A stretch of 64,000 nucleotides of DNA, taken from Thalassobius sp050633445. Its GTDB lineage: Bacteria; Pseudomonadota; Alphaproteobacteria; Rhodobacterales; Rhodobacteraceae. A model generated the notes under the pieces. The model did no database searches. It worked only from the letters and a program-made list of their open reading frames with translations, and was not told where the DNA came from. The stretch's first letter is position 1. Each line of letters starts with the position of its first letter. This document shows, one piece after another, positions 17,343 to 25,276 of this stretch. The translations under genes were made by a program, and so were the position numbers. The stretch covers positions 6,998-70,997 of the forward strand of contig JBOEGN010000037.1 in assembly GCA_050633445.1 (NCBI GenBank), written 5' to 3'.

Positions 17343-17444
17343 GACAGCCCCCGCATCCGCGGCATGGGCCGCGCTGAAATTAAGAGACAGGACATTGTCC
17401 TCCTTGCATCATGCGCCGCCAAAGTCCCGGCGCTGGACGTGTTC

Positions 17445-17473
17445 AGGCTAGCACCGCATATGTAAAATCTCAA
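17445..17473 (-). promoter_or_regulatory. Candidate sigma70-type promoter for rsfS-rlmH
   Basis: On the minus strand TTGAGA (17468-17473) and TAGCCT (17445-17450) are 17 bases apart, about 100 bases upstream of the rsfS ATG. The -35 box is good and the -10 box is poor. Confidence 0.3.
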
Positions 17474-17605
17474 CGAACTGTTCAAGCCCCTAGGCTGGCC
17501 TGTGGCGCTTTCGTCCCTATTTCAGGCAAACATTTGCCCCATGCGGCAATCCCGAGGCACGGGCCAAAGGCCGGTGCCGAGAAATCCAGTGCGCGCAAAG
17601 CGCGC

Positions 17606-18919
17606 TCAATCTTGTAACAGTTTGACTTCGCGTTGGGGGAACGGGATCGAAATCTCGTGCGCCTGAAAAGCGTCCCACAGCGCCAGGTACACATTGCCTC
17701 GGATATTGGTCAGCCCTCCCGTCGGGTCCCTGATCCAGAACCGCAGGATATAGTCCACGCTGGAATCGCCGAAATTCACGATATGGCAAACGGGTGGCTT
17801 GAAGCTGAGCACCCGATCCACGGACGAGGCCGCCTCGATCGCGATCTTGCGCACTTTGTGGGGGTCGTCGTGATAGGCGGTGCCAAAAAAGATATCCAGC
17901 CGCACGTATTCGTTGGAGTGGGACCAGTTTACCACTTGTCCGGTGATCAGATCTTCGTTCGGGATCAGGAATTCCTTGCCGTCCCGCGTCACCACGCTGA
18001 CATATCGCGCGCCCAGTGAATTGATCCAGCCAAAGGTCTCGCCCAGGGAAATCACGTCGCCGGGTTTGATGGATTTGTCCAGCAGGATGATGATGCCTGA
18101 CACCAGGTTCGACACCACCTTTTGCAGGCCAAAGCCCAGCCCCACACCAATGGCGCCCGACAGCACCGCCAGCCCCGTCAGGTCCACTCCAACGGTGCGC
18201 AGCCCGGCGAAAAAGGCGACTCCGTACAGCAGGACTTGCAGGAACTTGATGGCCAGCACCTGCATCGAAGGGCTGATATCTGCATTCTTGCGGATGGTCG
18301 TCGCGGCCGAGGTGGACACAAACCGCGCTCCGGCCATCAGGATGGCCAGCGCCGCAACGGCCTGGATCAGTAACCAGATTGAAATGCGGGTCTCGCCCAG
18401 ATGCAGCGCCAGCCCGTCCAGCAGGGTTTGGGCCTCATCTGTCAGGTTCAGGATGGACAGGGTGACCCATATCCACCCGGCATAGCGGATCACGGCCCTG
18501 AGGAAGCTATTCGCGATCAGCCGGGTGGCGATGGCGATGACAAGCCACGCAAAGGCCAGCTGCCCGATGACGCCCAGCAGGTAAGAGCGCGAGGGCCAGG
18601 TGATCTCTTGCATAATCCAGACGGTCGGCCAGACCGAAAGCACAAAGAAAATCAGCCGCATACGGCGATGGATCAGCACAAGGAATCGCATCCGCCAGAT
18701 GGGCCAGCCTTCGCGGTGCCGCATCCAGCTCTGAAAACGCGGCGCCAGAAGACGGGCCAGCACATGCGCAACCAGCAATAGCCCAAGCGCAATCAGGACT
18801 TGATAGGCGTTCCACGGGCGCAAGAGCCCGGTCAGAAATTTCTCGGCTTCCGAGACAAGGTCCAGGACCAGTTCCTCGGATGACTGAGGCGGGGGCGGGG
18901 CGGTTTCCGTTTCCTCCAT
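17606..18919 (-). CDS. MscS-family mechanosensitive ion channel
   Basis: Using the ATG at 18919 gives 437 residues; earlier in-frame starts give an unlikely Arg/His-rich leader. Six or seven hydrophobic segments cover about residues 30-290. The MscS pore helix is visible as SGAIGVGLGFGLQKVVSNLVSG (around 270-290; shown as the family's Gly/Ala-rich block), followed by the beta domain with KPGDVISLGETFGWINSLG and ETF/NED elements (LIPNEDLITGQVVNWSH). Such channels release solutes on hypo-osmotic shock. The extra N-terminal membrane helices put it in the longer MscS class, not with 286-residue E. coli MscS. Confidence 0.9.
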   Translation of the reverse strand: MEETETAPPPPQSSEELVLDLVSEAEKFLTGLLRPWNAYQVLIALGLLLVAHVLARLLAPRFQSWMRHREGWPIWRMRFLVLIHRRMRLIFFVLSVWPTVWIMQEITWPSRSYLLGVIGQLAFAWLVIAIATRLIANSFLRAVIRYAGWIWVTLSILNLTDEAQTLLDGLALHLGETRISIWLLIQAVAALAILMAGARFVSTSAATTIRKNADISPSMQVLAIKFLQVLLYGVAFFAGLRTVGVDLTGLAVLSGAIGVGLGFGLQKVVSNLVSGIIILLDKSIKPGDVISLGETFGWINSLGARYVSVVTRDGKEFLIPNEDLITGQVVNWSHSNEYVRLDIFFGTAYHDDPHKVRKIAIEAASSVDRVLSFKPPVCHIVNFGDSSVDYILRFWIRDPTGGLTNIRGNVYLALWDAFQAHEISIPFPQREVKLLQD

Positions 18920-19005
18920 GGTTTTATCGTGCCACGAGGGCGGTCCATCGGGCAAGCGCTCATGCGCTCTTGATAGAATCTGTGCAAAGGAGTATCTGCC
19001 CCTGC

Positions 19006-19092
19006 ATGACACGGATTTTTGACATGGATGATCGCGCGCGCCTGCCCTGGCGGTTCTTTGGTGCGACGCTAACTGTTCTTGCGCGCCTATAG
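19006..19092 (+). CDS. Possible leucine leader peptide ahead of leuC
   Basis: A 28-codon frame (MTRIFDMDDRARLPWRF then FGATLTVLARL) ends 59 bases before the leuC ATG. Four of its last 16 residues are Leu, and two of them use CTA, a codon I hardly see in neighbouring genes. The stop codon sits in the loop of a GC hairpin, GCGCGCC-TATAG-GGCGCGC (19081-19099). This is the layout of a translation-controlled attenuator. Against it: no T-run follows the hairpin, and the ribosome-binding site (AGGAG at 18988-18992) is 13 bases away. Confidence 0.3.
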   Translation: MTRIFDMDDRARLPWRFFGATLTVLARL

Positions 19093-19151
19093 GGCGCGCC
19101 CATTCCTGTCACACTCTGAATATTTCTGAAGACAATCCACGGGAGAGGACC

Positions 19152-20561
19152 ATGACCGCCCCGAAGACAATCTATGATAAAATCTGGGATGCCCACGTCG
19201 CCCACGAAGCTGACGATGGCACCTGCCTGCTGTATATCGACCGCCACCTGGTGCACGAAGTCACCAGCCCTCAGGCCTTCGAGGGCCTGCGAATGGCCGG
19301 TCGCAAGGTACACGCGCCCGAAAAAACCATCGCTGTGCCGGATCACAACGTGCCCACCACCGCGGGCCGCGAAGATCCCAACCAGATGACCGAAGAAAGC
19401 CGCATCCAGGTTGATGCGCTGGACAAAAACGCCAAGGAATTCGGCGTGCACTACTACCCCGTGTCCGACGTCCGTCAGGGTATCGTGCACATCGTCGGCC
19501 CCGAACAGGGTTGGACCCTGCCCGGCATGACCGTTGTGTGCGGCGACAGCCACACCGCGACGCATGGTGCCTTTGGCGCGCTGGCGCATGGGATCGGGAC
19601 TTCTGAGGTCGAGCACGTTCTGGCCACCCAGACGCTGATCCAGAAAAAGTCCAAGAACATGAAGGTGGAAATCACCGGCAAGCTGAAGCCGGGCGTGACC
19701 GCCAAGGACATCACTCTGGCCGTGATCGGTGAAACCGGCACCGGCGGCGGCACTGGCTATGTCATCGAATATTGCGGCGAAGCGATCCGCGATCTGTCGA
19801 TGGAAGGCCGCATGACCGTCTGTAACATGGCGATCGAAGGCGGCGCACGCGCTGGTCTGATCGCGCCGGACGAAACCACCTTTGAATATGTCAAGGGCCG
19901 TCCCCACGCGCCCAAGGCGGGCCAGTTCGAGCAAGCGCTGGAATACTGGAAAACCCTGTTCACCGACGAAGGTGCGCATTTCGACAAGGTCGTCACCCTG
20001 CGCGGTGAAGATATCGAACCCGTCGTTACCTGGGGTACTTCGCCCGAGGACGTTCTGCCGATCTCGGCGGTTGTTCCCTCTCCCAGCGATTTCAAGGGGG
20101 GCAAGGTCGAAGCCGCTGCTCGCTCGATTGAGTACATGGGTCTGACACCGGGTCAGAAACTGACAGATATCGAGATCGACACTGTGTTCATCGGCTCGTG
20201 CACCAATGGCCGGATCGAAGATCTGCGCGCCGTGGCCGAAGTGGTCAAAGGTAAGAAGATCAAGGACGGTATGCGGGCGATGATCGTGCCCGGATCGGGT
20301 CTGGTTCGCGCACAAGCCGAAGAGGAAGGCCTGGCCGACATCTTCAAAGAGGCCGGTTTCGAATGGCGTCTTGCGGGCTGTTCGATGTGTCTGGCGATGA
20401 ACCCCGATCAACTGGCCGAGAACGAGCGTTGTGCCTCGACCTCGAACCGTAACTTCGAGGGTCGTCAGGGCTATAAGGGTCGGACGCACCTGGTAAGCCC
20501 CGGTATGGCCGCCGCTGCCGCATTGACCGGCAAGCTGACCGATGTTCGCGAGCTGATGTAA
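19152..20561 (+). CDS. leuC: 3-isopropylmalate dehydratase large subunit
   Basis: LeuC with LeuD isomerises 2-isopropylmalate to 3-isopropylmalate in leucine biosynthesis. The 469-residue protein is of normal length and has the aconitase-fold [4Fe-4S] ligands: one Cys in IGSCTNGRIEDLRA and two in GCSMCLAMNPDQ. DSHTATHGAFGALAHGIGTSE is the substrate/iron-site block. The ribosome-binding site is GGGAGAGGACC. leuD follows after 12 bases. A possible leader peptide precedes it. Confidence 0.97.
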   Translation: MTAPKTIYDKIWDAHVAHEADDGTCLLYIDRHLVHEVTSPQAFEGLRMAGRKVHAPEKTIAVPDHNVPTTAGREDPNQMTEESRIQVDALDKNAKEFGVHYYPVSDVRQGIVHIVGPEQGWTLPGMTVVCGDSHTATHGAFGALAHGIGTSEVEHVLATQTLIQKKSKNMKVEITGKLKPGVTAKDITLAVIGETGTGGGTGYVIEYCGEAIRDLSMEGRMTVCNMAIEGGARAGLIAPDETTFEYVKGRPHAPKAGQFEQALEYWKTLFTDEGAHFDKVVTLRGEDIEPVVTWGTSPEDVLPISAVVPSPSDFKGGKVEAAARSIEYMGLTPGQKLTDIEIDTVFIGSCTNGRIEDLRAVAEVVKGKKIKDGMRAMIVPGSGLVRAQAEEEGLADIFKEAGFEWRLAGCSMCLAMNPDQLAENERCASTSNRNFEGRQGYKGRTHLVSPGMAAAAALTGKLTDVRELM

Positions 20562-20573
20562 GGAGCCAGCACT

Positions 20574-21179
20574 ATGGAAAAGTATCAAAAACTGCAGGGC
20601 ATCGCCGCCCCCATGCCGCTGGTGAACATCGACACGGACATGATCATCCCCAAGGTGTTCCTGAAGTCCATTCAGCGCACCGGCTTTGGCAAGAACCTGT
20701 TCGACGAGATGCGTTATAACCGCGACGGCACCGAGATCCCCGATTTCGTGCTGAACAAACCGCAATACCGTGACGCCGAGATCCTGATTGCTGGCGACAA
20801 CTTTGGCTGTGGCTCGTCGCGTGAACACGCGCCTTGGGCGATCGCTGATTTCGGCATCAAATGCGTGGTGTCGACCTCGTTTGCCGACATCTTCTTTAAC
20901 AACTGCTTCAAAAACGGCATCCTGCCGATCGTCCTGCCGCAAGAGCAGGTCGATACCCTGATGGCCGACGCGGAAAAGGGTGCAAATGCCCGCATGACGG
21001 TCGATCTGGAAGCGCAGGAGATCACCACCTCGGACGGGGATGTCATCGCCTTCGAAGTAGATGCGTTCAAGAAGCATTGCCTGCTGAACGGCCTGGATGA
21101 CATCGGTCTGACCATGGAAAAGGTGGACGCGATCAAGTCGTACGAAGCCGAAATGTCAGCCGCACGCCCTTGGGTGTAA
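20574..21179 (+). CDS. leuD: 3-isopropylmalate dehydratase small subunit
   Basis: LeuD is the swivelling domain 4 partner of LeuC. The 201-residue protein has DTDMIIPKVFLK near the N-terminus and the active-site block GDNFGCGSSREHAPWA around residue 77-92, which contains the catalytic Ser and the Arg that bind substrate. It ends at a strong terminator. leuC and leuD form one operon, while leuB lies 4 kb downstream. Confidence 0.97.
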   Translation: MEKYQKLQGIAAPMPLVNIDTDMIIPKVFLKSIQRTGFGKNLFDEMRYNRDGTEIPDFVLNKPQYRDAEILIAGDNFGCGSSREHAPWAIADFGIKCVVSTSFADIFFNNCFKNGILPIVLPQEQVDTLMADAEKGANARMTVDLEAQEITTSDGDVIAFEVDAFKKHCLLNGLDDIGLTMEKVDAIKSYEAEMSAARPWV

Positions 21180-21200
21180 GCTGTCCCTAGGACATGGAAC

Positions 21201-21228
21201 AGGCCGCCCTATTTAGGGCGGCCTTTTT
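21201..21228 (+). terminator. Terminator of leuCD
   Basis: A perfect 10-bp stem, AGGCCGCCCT / AGGGCGGCCT with loop ATTT, runs into a T-tract (TTTTT). It starts 21 bases after the leuD stop. Confidence 0.9.
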
Positions 21229-21578
21229 CGTTTTTGACCAGGTTTTTGGGTGGGGGCCGTCGGCCAACACGTTGTTGGCGCGTCGAAATTTGAAACACCC
21301 GGATGCGACCAATTGGTATGCGGGACGCGCCGAAACACCACATCTTGCGATCCTGAGAAGGTCTGGTGTCAGGCGTCGTGCGGCTTGATGCATTCTCGCA
21401 CCACATCCGCCACGTTTTCGCCGTAATCCTTGGATTTTACTGCACTATCCCTTGTCTCGGCAGATGAAAGAAGGCAACAATTGGGCAATAATGAGGCATA
21501 CCGCCCCAATTGGCGGGATCAAGTTGGACACAGGGCACGGCATTGTATCGCGCTCGGCCAGTTTGAAGGGATCGAGCA
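21229..21578. other. 350-base gap without a convincing gene
   Basis: Short frames of 64-68 codons exist on both strands but have no ribosome-binding site and odd composition (Arg/His/Pro-rich). I see no tRNA, no strong promoter and no repeat shared with the rest of the window. The last 120 bases presumably hold the promoter of the membrane protein gene at 21579. Confidence 0.5.
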
Positions 21579-22412
21579 GTGATCGAACGATTTGCAGGCG
21601 CAATATTGCGCGCGTTACTTATGGCGTTGCTGGTGGCGACGCCTTCGGTGTTCCTTCCGGGGACGCTGGACGACTCGACGGCTTTGGTGCTGATCCTTGG
21701 GACCGTTGTCGCGATCCTGACCTTCCTTGAATATAACAGCGAATTCCCCAGCGTGGTCGAGTTCAGGTACGCCCCGCCCTTCAACCGGTTGCGGTTCGGG
21801 GCCGTGTTGTTGCTGGTGTTGATCCTCAGCGTGATTGCCCGCGGCAAGGTGCATCCAAGCGAGCTGAGCCAAGCGTTGACCGCCCTTGGTCGCCTGCTGG
21901 GTAATACGATTGATTTCCCCTATTCGCCGGTCCGTCTGGTCGTGCTGATGATGCCGATCAACGCTCCCAAAGAGCTGATCGCAGATGTGCGGATCGCCGC
22001 GGGGCTGTCCTATTTTATCTCGCTGGTCACGATGTTCATCTTCTTGATTCATGTGCGTTTCATGGGCTGGCCTGCGCGAAACGGGGCTTTCAATGTCTGG
22101 GTCAACCTGCCGATGTTCGATCCTACAGTCGGGGATGCCCTGTCTCGCTTGTATCGGGATGCGCGCATTAACATTGCGTTAGGGTTTGTGCTGCCATTCT
22201 TGATCCCAGCCATGGTGAAGCTGGCGTCGACGCTGATCGACCCGATCACTCTGGTGCATTCGCAGACGTTGATTTGGACGATGACCGCATGGGCCCTGTT
22301 GCCAGCTTCGATGATTATGAGAGGGATCGCCATTGGGCGTGTCGCCGATATGATCGAGGAAAAGCGCCGTCGCGCTTATGCCGAGGCCGAGCAGGACTTG
22401 CAGGCCATCTGA
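21579..22412 (+). CDS. Polytopic membrane protein of unknown function
   Basis: I do not recognise this 277-residue protein. The start is GTG at 21579, with GAAGGG eight bases upstream. At least five hydrophobic segments are visible (about 10-30, 36-52, 75-90, 145-165, 198-215, 230-255), followed by a charged C-terminus that probably lies in the cytoplasm (EEKRRRAYAEAEQDL). It contains no motif of a known transporter or enzyme. Its stop codon overlaps the apparent start of the following endonuclease/phosphatase-fold gene, so the two are likely translated together. Confidence 0.8.
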   Translation: MIERFAGAILRALLMALLVATPSVFLPGTLDDSTALVLILGTVVAILTFLEYNSEFPSVVEFRYAPPFNRLRFGAVLLLVLILSVIARGKVHPSELSQALTALGRLLGNTIDFPYSPVRLVVLMMPINAPKELIADVRIAAGLSYFISLVTMFIFLIHVRFMGWPARNGAFNVWVNLPMFDPTVGDALSRLYRDARINIALGFVLPFLIPAMVKLASTLIDPITLVHSQTLIWTMTAWALLPASMIMRGIAIGRVADMIEEKRRRAYAEAEQDLQAI

Positions 22413-23368
22413 TCACTCTGATAATTGCGCTGATTGCTTGGCCGGTATTGGCCGAGCCGATCCGCGTGGCCACCTATAACACCGAATTGTCGCGTGACGG
22501 GCCGGGGCTGTTGCTGCGGGATATCTTACGGAACGAGGCTCAGGTGCAGGCCGTCGCCCAGGTAATCGCGCACGCGGCGCCGGATGTGATTTTGCTGCAA
22601 GGTGTGGACTACGATCACAGGCTCGAGGCGGCCAAAGCGTTGCAGACGCGGATTTCTGATCAAGGTCATGACCTGCCCCACATTTTCGCCTTTGCGCCCA
22701 ACTCAGGCGTGCCGACGGGCCATGATCTGAACGGAGACGGGCGCGCATACGGCCCCGAGGATGCCAGGGGATTCGGTCGGTTTCTAGGGCAGGGCGGGAT
22801 GTTGTTGCTGTCGCGGTTCGAGGTGGCAGAGGCTACGGATTTATCTGATCGACTTTGGGCAGACCATGCCGATCCAGAATTGATCCGAGCGGCCTGGGGG
22901 CCTGGTGGGTTGGCACTACCGTTGGCCTCGGTCGGGCATTGGCGGGTGAAGCTGCGATTGCCTGGGGCCCCGTTAACCATTGTCGGATTCCACGCGACGC
23001 CTCCTGTTTTTGATGGGCCTGAGGATCGCAATGGCTTGCGGAATGCCCATCAACTGGCGGCGATCACGCGCGAGATTGATGAGGCAGAGGGCGCGCTCGT
23101 CCTGCTGGGCGACGCCAATAACGACCCTGAAAAAGGCGAGGGGCGAAAGCCCGCGATCAATGCGCTGCTGGGCCACGCCGGGATACAGGATCCGTTGGAT
23201 GGGCAGCCCACCGTGGATTGGCGTAAGCTGGGGCTGGGTTGGATGCGGGTTGATTATGCGCTGCCATCCGCCGGGCTGCATGTCATCGCGGCGGGCACAG
23301 AGATTGCCCCGCCCGCCGCCAACGCCAGTCGCCACCGGCTTGTTTGGGTGGATATTGAGCCACCTTAG
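22409..23368 (+). CDS. Secreted endonuclease/exonuclease/phosphatase (EEP) family protein
   Basis: The frame encodes a signal-peptide-like stretch (LITLIIALIAWPVLA) and then an EEP domain: IRVATYNTEL, PDVILLQGVDYD (metal Glu replaced by Gln in LLQ), TIVGFHATPPV, LLGDANNDP and a terminal SRHRLVWVDI. No ATG or GTG lies at the right place. The CTG at 22409 overlaps the stop of the previous gene (CTGA), mimicking ATGA coupling, so I use it; the nearest in-frame ATGs are 120-135 bases upstream inside the previous gene. Predicted periplasmic phosphodiesterase or phosphatase; substrate unknown. The stop overlaps that of the convergent gene. Confidence 0.75.
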   Translation: MITLIIALIAWPVLAEPIRVATYNTELSRDGPGLLLRDILRNEAQVQAVAQVIAHAAPDVILLQGVDYDHRLEAAKALQTRISDQGHDLPHIFAFAPNSGVPTGHDLNGDGRAYGPEDARGFGRFLGQGGMLLLSRFEVAEATDLSDRLWADHADPELIRAAWGPGGLALPLASVGHWRVKLRLPGAPLTIVGFHATPPVFDGPEDRNGLRNAHQLAAITREIDEAEGALVLLGDANNDPEKGEGRKPAINALLGHAGIQDPLDGQPTVDWRKLGLGWMRVDYALPSAGLHVIAAGTEIAPPAANASRHRLVWVDIEPP

Positions 23369-24228
23369 CGCAGGTCTTTGGTGGCCGCAGACAGTGCGTC
23401 ATCTACCGAAGTGGGCTGGAAATCGGGCAGCAGAACGCTCAGTCTCTCGCCGCTCATCGAATGTGGCAGAGACCAAAGATAGCGCATTTCGAACAGATGC
23501 TTGGCAAGAGGCATGAATGGCCGCGCCAGATGCAGCGGCAGCCAGGACATCTTGCGCAACGCGACAGGGCTGTTGATCGCACGACTGATTGCCTTGGCCA
23601 TCTGGTTGCCGCTTAGGGTGAACCCAGGAAAGGGGACGTCCTCGAACCGGGCCAGGGTCGAGCGCTTTTCGGCCAGCATAACCGCTGCACGCGCGAGGTC
23701 AGGCAAATAGGCCCAGGTATGGGGGCTGTCGGGGGCTCCGGGATAGGTAATGCGCCCTTTGGCAAGGGGTTTGGCGATGATCTGATCGAACCAGTTCCCC
23801 GAGGCGGTCGTGTCCAGAAAATCACCAGCGCGCAGCAGGATCGTTTTGACACCTTCTTTGCGATAGGCCTCTTCCATGTCACGACGGATGCGGGCCAGCG
23901 GGTTATTGGCCAGATGAGGGGTGGATTCAGACCAGGGCGTTGGGGCATCGGGCCCAAAAACATAGACATTTCCAGGCAGGATCACCGTGGCGTCATTCTC
24001 CAGCGCGGCCTTGCGGATTTGCGCGTGCAAGCCGGGCACCTGGTCGGCCCAATCGGTATATTGCGGGTTCCAAGCCGCCACGATCACATCCATCCCTTTG
24101 GCGGCGGTGGTCAGATTATCGGTCTTGCGGTCAAAGCGGCGGACGGACCAGCCGGCTTGGGTAAACGCGTCAGCGGCGTTGCGGCCAAAACGGCCAGAGG
24201 CGCCAAGGATCAGGGCGGTATTTGTCAT
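23365..24228 (-). CDS. NAD(P)-binding epimerase/reductase-like protein (atypical SDR)
   Basis: This 287-residue protein has a Rossmann N-terminus with the atypical-SDR glycine motif LILGASGRFGRNAADAF (residues 5-21) and continues as an extended SDR: VIVAAWNPQYTDW, VILPGNVYVFGPD, then a substrate domain. The strict YxxxK pair is not obvious; the YVFGP block takes the usual strand position. Enzymes of this kind act on sugar nucleotides, flavonoids or quinones, so no substrate is proposed. It diverges from a LysR regulator over 96 bp, which suggests that regulator controls it. Confidence 0.8.
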   Translation of the reverse strand: MTNTALILGASGRFGRNAADAFTQAGWSVRRFDRKTDNLTTAAKGMDVIVAAWNPQYTDWADQVPGLHAQIRKAALENDATVILPGNVYVFGPDAPTPWSESTPHLANNPLARIRRDMEEAYRKEGVKTILLRAGDFLDTTASGNWFDQIIAKPLAKGRITYPGAPDSPHTWAYLPDLARAAVMLAEKRSTLARFEDVPFPGFTLSGNQMAKAISRAINSPVALRKMSWLPLHLARPFMPLAKHLFEMRYLWSLPHSMSGERLSVLLPDFQPTSVDDALSAATKDLR

Positions 24229-24312
24229 GAGTACGACTCCAGTTGAATTTCACTGACCCCAAGTTATGCATCACATATATGAATGGGTATTGCCAAAAAA
24301 TGAGAGTTAGGT

Positions 24313-24326
24313 ATTCAATAATGAAT
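24313..24326. promoter_or_regulatory. Palindrome overlapping the LysR gene start
   Basis: ATTCA-ATAA-TGAAT is a perfect inverted repeat in the AT-rich interval between the divergent epimerase-like and LysR genes, and it touches the LysR ATG (24325). It may be an autoregulatory site, but AT-rich palindromes of this size also occur by chance. Confidence 0.3.
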
Positions 24327-25218
24327 GGTAGTGAACTCTTATCCCGACTGGTCCTTGATGCAATCCTTTCTGGCTGTGGCCGAGGGCGGGTCCCTGTCCG
24401 CAGCAGCGCGAATGACGGGGCAAAGCCAGCCCACGTTGGGCCGTCAGATCCGCCAACTGGAGCAAGATCTGGACAGTGTGCTGTTCGCTCGTCATGCGCG
24501 TGGGCTGGATCTGACCGAAGAAGGACACGCGATTTTGGCCGCCGCCCGGCAAATGCGCGAGGCGATGAAGCAGATCGAGCTGACTGTCGCGGGTCGCGAA
24601 AGTGACCTGTCTGGAACGGTGCGGGTGACCGCCTCTGAGATTGTCTCGCAGCATCTTTTGCCGTCGATACTGGCGCGGCTCAGGCAGGACTATCCGATGA
24701 TCGGGGTTGATCTGATTGCAACGGATGACACCGAAAATCTGCTGTTCCGCGAGGCTGACGTGGCCGTGCGGATGTACCGGCCTGAACAGTTGGATATCGT
24801 GACGCGGCACTTGGGGGACATCCAGATCGGGGTGTGTGCAGCAAGGGATTATCTGGAACGGAACGGGCGACCACGCGGTCTGGATGACCTCGCCAGCCAC
24901 ACTCTGGTTGGCTATGATCAAAGCCCCCTGATCCTGCAAGGCATGCACGCGCTGGGCATCCCGGCGACGCGTGACTGGTTCTCGATCCGTTGCGACGATC
25001 AGAACGCCTATTGGGAGCTGGTGCGCGCCGGTTGTGGAATCGGGTTTAGCCAGAAAGTTCTGATCGACCGTGCCCCCGAGGTCGAGCTGCTGGATCTGGG
25101 CATTCCGATCCCTGCCTTGCCCGTCTGGTTGGCGGCCCCGCAGGCGACACGGCGTACTCCGCGGGTTTCGACGGTCTGGAATGCGCTGGAAAGCGGCCTT
25201 TCGGCCTTCGTTTCTTGA
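24325..25218 (+). CDS. LysR-family transcriptional regulator
   Basis: The 297-residue protein has the LysR N-terminal winged HTH: WSLMQSFLAVAEGGSLSAAARMTGQSQPTLGRQIRQLEQ-type block at about residues 8-48 (seen in pieces as FLAVAEGGSLSAAA and QPTLGRQIRQLE). The C-terminal effector domain follows from about 90. The closest style is the group that regulates a divergent oxidoreductase gene, and here the divergent neighbour is the epimerase-like gene. The effector is unknown. leuB starts 58 bases downstream on the same strand; no terminator separates them. Confidence 0.92.
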   Translation: MVVNSYPDWSLMQSFLAVAEGGSLSAAARMTGQSQPTLGRQIRQLEQDLDSVLFARHARGLDLTEEGHAILAAARQMREAMKQIELTVAGRESDLSGTVRVTASEIVSQHLLPSILARLRQDYPMIGVDLIATDDTENLLFREADVAVRMYRPEQLDIVTRHLGDIQIGVCAARDYLERNGRPRGLDDLASHTLVGYDQSPLILQGMHALGIPATRDWFSIRCDDQNAYWELVRAGCGIGFSQKVLIDRAPEVELLDLGIPIPALPVWLAAPQATRRTPRVSTVWNALESGLSAFVS

Positions 25219-25276
25219 CCCTTCGGCCTGCAAGCGATAGGCGAAGTCCAACGGATTTCTACGAAGGACAGCAACA

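Noticed and set aside
18960..21077. A 705-codon open frame on the minus strand opposite leuC-leuD
   Set aside because: It lies antisense to two well-identified genes. High-GC genomes often leave the opposite strand open, and its His/Arg/Gln-rich composition fits a shadow.
21187..21393. Small frames on both strands after leuCD
   Set aside because: They overlap the leuCD terminator, lack ribosome-binding sites and have unusual composition.
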